A DNA stretch of 7,975 bases from SXXZ01 sp041177965 (GTDB taxonomy: Bacteria; Verrucomicrobiota; Verrucomicrobiia; Limisphaerales; UBA9464): NCBI GenBank assembly GCA_041177965.1, contig JBEGWF010000009.1:1-7975 (forward strand). Reading direction: 5' to 3'. The position numbers and the translations under genes were made by a program. The notes under the pieces are model-generated. The model had not been told where the DNA came from, made no database searches, and worked only from the letters and a program-made list of their open reading frames with translations. Each line of letters begins with the position of its first letter. Positions within the stretch are counted from its first letter, which is position 1. Below, piece after piece: positions 6,002 to 7,975 of the stretch.

Positions 6002-6418
6002 ATGTCCCAGCACATCGGCTTGGTCTCGCTTGTCGTTCGGAATTACGACGAAGCCATTTCCTTCTACGTCCATGCGCTTGGCTTTACGCTGATTGAGGAT
6101 AGGCATCAGCCGGAGCAGAATAAGCGCTGGGTGGTCGTTGCACCAACTGGAGGTATCGGAACACAATTGCTGTTGGCGCGGGCAGCGAATGATGATCAAG
6201 CCTCGCACATTGGGAACCAGACCGGCGGAAGGGTGGCATTCTTTCTCTACACCGATGACTTCTGGCGTGACTTCAATACATACAAATCACGAGGTGTCGT
6301 ATTCGTCCGGGAACCCAAATCAGAACCCTACGGAACCGTTGCTGTGTTCAAGGATTTGCACGGAAACCTGTGGGATCTCATTCAACCGACCCCAGCCACA
6401 GCCGCCGGCGATGCCTGA
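6002..6418 (+). CDS. VOC-superfamily (glyoxalase/bleomycin-resistance fold) protein
   Basis: This is a 138-residue single-chain VOC protein made of two beta-alpha-beta-beta-beta modules, a normal length for the family. Module 1 starts HIGLVSLVVRNYDEAISFYV (4-23), continues with ALGFTLIED (25-33) and ends GTQLLLAR (53-60). Module 2 runs from RVAFFLYTDDFWRDFNTYKS (77-96) to VFKDLHGNLWDLIQP (115-129). H4 is a candidate metal ligand at the usual first position, and D125 sits where many members have the last Glu or Asp ligand, so metal binding is plausible. Members include lyases, dioxygenases, isomerases and drug-binding proteins; the substrate cannot be told here. An in-frame TGA at 5987-5989 rules out a longer start. 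The ATG lies 13 bases beyond the inverted-repeat element, so its native upstream region is displaced or supplied by that element. No Shine-Dalgarno sequence is seen. Confidence 0.9.
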   Translation: MSQHIGLVSLVVRNYDEAISFYVHALGFTLIEDRHQPEQNKRWVVVAPTGGIGTQLLLARAANDDQASHIGNQTGGRVAFFLYTDDFWRDFNTYKSRGVVFVREPKSEPYGTVAVFKDLHGNLWDLIQPTPATAAGDA

Positions 6419-6599
6419 ATTGCGTCGCGGCAAATACAGCCCGGGCGTCTGGAAACGGGCGCAGGCAATGATTCTCGATGCCGACTCAACCGGGCTTGAA
6501 ACTTCGGTGATGTGGATCGTCGATCCACTCGGACTGCGCAGCGGTCACAACGGCTCGGCACAGACCCGGATCATTGCGTCCCGGGTGACGGGTTGCTAA
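6411..6599 (+). CDS. Possible small ORF overlapping the VOC stop
   Basis: A 62-codon frame opens at an ATG that overlaps the end of the VOC gene by 8 bases, an arrangement seen in translationally coupled genes. The product, beginning MPELRRGKYSPGVWKRAQAM, has no recognisable domain. Codon use resembles the GC-rich neighbours. The frame is also open upstream inside the VOC gene, which weakens the case because that part is a shadow. It may be a genuine small protein, a remnant, or chance. If it is not a gene, 6419-6649 is a 231-base gap with nothing else identified. Confidence 0.25.
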   Translation: MPELRRGKYSPGVWKRAQAMILDADSTGLETSVMWIVDPLGLRSGHNGSAQTRIIASRVTGC

Positions 6600-6649
6600 C
6601 AGTGGGGTAATCGAGAATCGCGGAGCGAGGCTCGGCATCCGGTCGCTCA

Positions 6650-7267
6650 ATGAACATCGCCATACTGACGTTTCAAGGCTTCAACGAACTCGACTCCTTG
6701 GTCGCGCTCGGAATCCTCAATCGGGTCAAGAAGCCAGGCTGGCGGGTCTCGCTGTGTTGTCCCGAGCCGGAGGTGACTTCGATGAATGGGGTCACCGTCC
6801 GAGCCCAATCCCGCTTGGCCGATGTCCCGGATGCCGACGTGGTGCTGGTGGGCAGTGGGGTGCAGACGCGCGAAGTGGTTGCGGACGCCCGGCTGATGAG
6901 CGCATTGCAGCTCGATCCATCACGCCAACTGATCGGAGCGCAGTGCTCGGGCACGTTGGTGCTCGCCAAGCTCGGTCTTCTGGACGCCATCCCCGCGTGC
7001 ACCGACCTGACCACCACGCCTTGGGTCCGCGAGGCCGGAGTGGACGTGCTGAACCAACCCTTCTTCGCCGCCGGAAACGTGGCCACCGCCGGCGGTTGCC
7101 TGTCGTCCCAGTACCTGGCCACCTGGGTCATCGCTCGCACCGAGGGCATCGAGGCGGCATCCACGGCGCTGAATGACGTTGCTCCGGTGGGAGAGAGGGA
7201 GCAGTACGTCACGCGCGCCATCGAGAACATCGGGAGATACCTGCCGATGCCCACCCCTTCCCATTGA
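6650..7267 (+). CDS. DJ-1/PfpI-family (class I glutamine amidotransferase-like) protein
   Basis: This is a 205-residue cytosolic protein with the DJ-1/PfpI flavodoxin-like fold. It begins MNIAILTFQGFNELDSLVAL, where E13 matches the acidic residue that pairs with the active Cys. DADVVLVGSGVQTRE (61-75) forms the central strand and loop. The nucleophile elbow is LIGAQCSGTLVLAKLGLL (94-111), with C99 as the likely reactive Cys. TAGGCLSSQYLATWVI (146-161) completes the fold near the C-terminus. Members act as deglycase or glyoxalase-like enzymes, isonitrile hydratases, redox chaperones or the sensing half of AraC-type regulators. No DNA-binding domain is attached here. The GC content is high again, like the housekeeping flank. 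It lies 231 bases after the VOC gene. No Shine-Dalgarno sequence precedes the ATG. The exact reaction is unknown. Confidence 0.9.
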   Translation: MNIAILTFQGFNELDSLVALGILNRVKKPGWRVSLCCPEPEVTSMNGVTVRAQSRLADVPDADVVLVGSGVQTREVVADARLMSALQLDPSRQLIGAQCSGTLVLAKLGLLDAIPACTDLTTTPWVREAGVDVLNQPFFAAGNVATAGGCLSSQYLATWVIARTEGIEAASTALNDVAPVGEREQYVTRAIENIGRYLPMPTPSH

Positions 7268-7322
7268 ACGCCTGACTCCACCACGATCATGACCCGCGGC
7301 GGTACCGTTGCCGCGATCCTCC

Positions 7323-7763
7323 ATGCCTTCCGTCGAATACACCTTGGATCCCGCTCGGATCGATGCGGTTGCGGCCCATGCCTTCCTCGTCGATTGCTAT
7401 TGGTCGCGCGGCATTCCGCTCTCGACGGTGCGCCGGGCCATCGACCATTCCATCTGCGTCGCCGCACTCCTGCACGGTCGGCAAATCGCCTTCGCCCGGC
7501 TCGTGACCGATCGGGCCACCTTCGCCTATCTGGCCGATGTCTACGTGCTGCCCGATCATCGTGGCCAAGGGATCTCGAAGCGGATGCTGCAGACACTCTT
7601 CGAACATCCCGATGTCCAAGGGCTGCGTCGCCTGCTGCTGGTCACGCGGGACGCGCACCGATTGTACCAGCAGTTCGGCTTCCAGTCGCTGGCCTCTCCC
7701 GCCGGGTTCATGGAGAAGCACAACCCGCATGTCTACCAGTCCGCGAACATCGGCGGCGGCTGA
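7323..7763 (+). CDS. GNAT-family N-acetyltransferase
   Basis: This is a 146-residue acetyl-CoA-dependent acetyltransferase with a single GNAT fold. FLVDCYWSRGIPLSTVRRAI fits the N-terminal helices at about residues 21-40. Motif A starts with the strand AYLADVYVLP and leads to the HRGQGI loop, which matches the Q/R-x-x-G-x-G/A acetyl-CoA pyrophosphate-binding signature. DAHRLYQQFGFQSL near residue 115-130 is the usual motif B helix and strand. The ATG at 7323 was chosen. An in-frame TTG at 7308 would add five residues but is a weaker start. It lies 55 bases after the DJ-1 gene on the same strand and may share its transcript. The substrate is not evident; compact members of this type modify small molecules or protein N-termini. 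Confidence 0.92.
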   Translation: MPSVEYTLDPARIDAVAAHAFLVDCYWSRGIPLSTVRRAIDHSICVAALLHGRQIAFARLVTDRATFAYLADVYVLPDHRGQGISKRMLQTLFEHPDVQGLRRLLLVTRDAHRLYQQFGFQSLASPAGFMEKHNPHVYQSANIGGG

Positions 7764-7795
7764 CCGGGGGCTCCAGCGATCTTGGCAAACGGATG

Positions 7796-7837
7796 CCGGG
7801 AACAATTTCCGATGTTGGCTCTGCCCGGTTTGAGGTA
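7796..7837 (+). repeat. Solo arm related to the inverted-repeat element
   Basis: The segment has CCGGGAAC, then ATTTCCGATGTTGG, which differs at one of 14 positions from the inner right arm of the 5761-5988 element read on the minus strand. CTCTGCCCGGTTTGAGGTA follows, which closely matches CTCTGCCGGTTTTGAGGTA at 5797-5815. About 12 bases of the arm appear deleted. No partner arm is visible before the window ends. It lies just upstream of the ATG at 7845, so its GAGGT may serve as that gene's ribosome site. Confidence 0.5.
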
Positions 7838-7844
7838 TCCGATC

Positions 7845-7975
7845 ATGGTATTCAGCGCGATGCTGCAGGAGAGCCAGTCGGGAGGGGCGGGTCATGTGGG
7901 CGCCCTGTTCTTCGGTTGGGCCTTGATGCTCCTCTGGTTCATCCCTTGGCTGATGGTGTACGCGCTCATCCAGTA
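7845..7975 (+). CDS. Integral membrane protein, 5' end only
   Basis: Forty-three codons are visible before the right edge. After a short polar start with several Gly and Ser residues comes a strongly hydrophobic helix, ALFFGWALMLLWFIPWLMVY, extending toward the cut. There is too little to assign a family. GAGGT at 7832-7836 lies eight bases before the ATG and would be a fair ribosome site; an in-frame ATG at 7860 is an alternative start. The leader overlaps the solo repeat arm. Gene order gives no functional clue beyond a shared strand with the acetyltransferase. Confidence 0.6.
   Translation, partial: MVFSAMLQESQSGGAGHVGALFFGWALMLLWFIPWLMVYALIQ

Noticed and set aside
5591..6208. Minus-strand ORF spanning the inverted-repeat element
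   Set aside because: It runs antisense through the ends of the RDD and VOC genes, which have clear domains, and shows no recognisable domain of its own.
6448..6470. GGAAACGGGCGCAGG resembling the element's arm motif
   Set aside because: The match is only about 13 of 15 bases, has no adjoining arm sequence, and sits in a possible coding frame. It is probably chance.
6612..6645. Reverse-strand CCGAGCCTCGCTCCG resembling the end of the 117-base repeat
   Set aside because: The similarity is about 14 bases with a gap and does not extend on either side, so it is too short to call a third copy.
6002..7763. Small single-gene units resembling integron cassettes
   Set aside because: VOC, DJ-1 and GNAT genes are common cassette cargo, but I found no attC-like pairs of RYYYAAC and GTTRRRY sites between them and no integrase in the window.

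Overview
The window looks like a piece of a GC-rich bacterial chromosome interrupted by a lower-GC accessory stretch. A hand-counted 60-base sample inside purH is about 72% GC. Samples at 4261-4320 and 4561-4620 are about 35-40%. The source could be Verrucomicrobiota or a similar phylum, because Shine-Dalgarno sequences are sparse and the RDD-type and orphan hypothetical proteins would fit. No diagnostic marker is present, so this is a low-confidence inference.

Left part (1-3103), housekeeping. A purN fragment (GAR formyltransferase) reads leftward off the edge. A complete purH (AICAR formyltransferase/IMP cyclohydrolase) reads rightward from a 95-base divergent region, so two formyl-transfer steps of purine synthesis are back to back. 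A SpoU/TrmH-type RNA methyltransferase follows purH after 40 bases and probably shares its transcript.

Middle (3104-4455), nearly gene-free. It holds one convergent, protein-like orphan ORF on the minus strand (3216-3560), two direct copies of a roughly 117-base GC-rich repeat (3806-3922 and 4036-4153), and an imperfect inverted repeat (4178-4207). Just beyond the inverted repeat the base composition drops sharply.

Accessory stretch (about 4250-6001). It contains an unrecognised membrane protein whose reading frame is cut by a TAA just before what reads as its last transmembrane helix (4456-5010, continuation to 5073). An intact RDD-family membrane protein follows (5147-5746). Next is a short element of about 228 bases with imperfect terminal inverted repeats (5761-5988) and no intact transposase gene. 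A single arm of what appears to be the same element family recurs at 7796-7837, just upstream of the last gene.

Right part (6002-7975). Three small soluble enzymes lie on the plus strand: a VOC/glyoxalase-fold protein whose start codon lies 13 bases beyond the element, a DJ-1/PfpI-family protein and a GNAT acetyltransferase. The start of an integral membrane protein then runs off the right edge. The VOC and DJ-1 genes could both act on reactive carbonyls, but nothing in the sequence proves a joint pathway. I see no CRISPR array, rRNA, tRNA or phage module. The most noteworthy observations are the inverted-repeat element with its solo arm, the duplicated intergenic repeat at the composition boundary, and the nonsense codon in the membrane protein.
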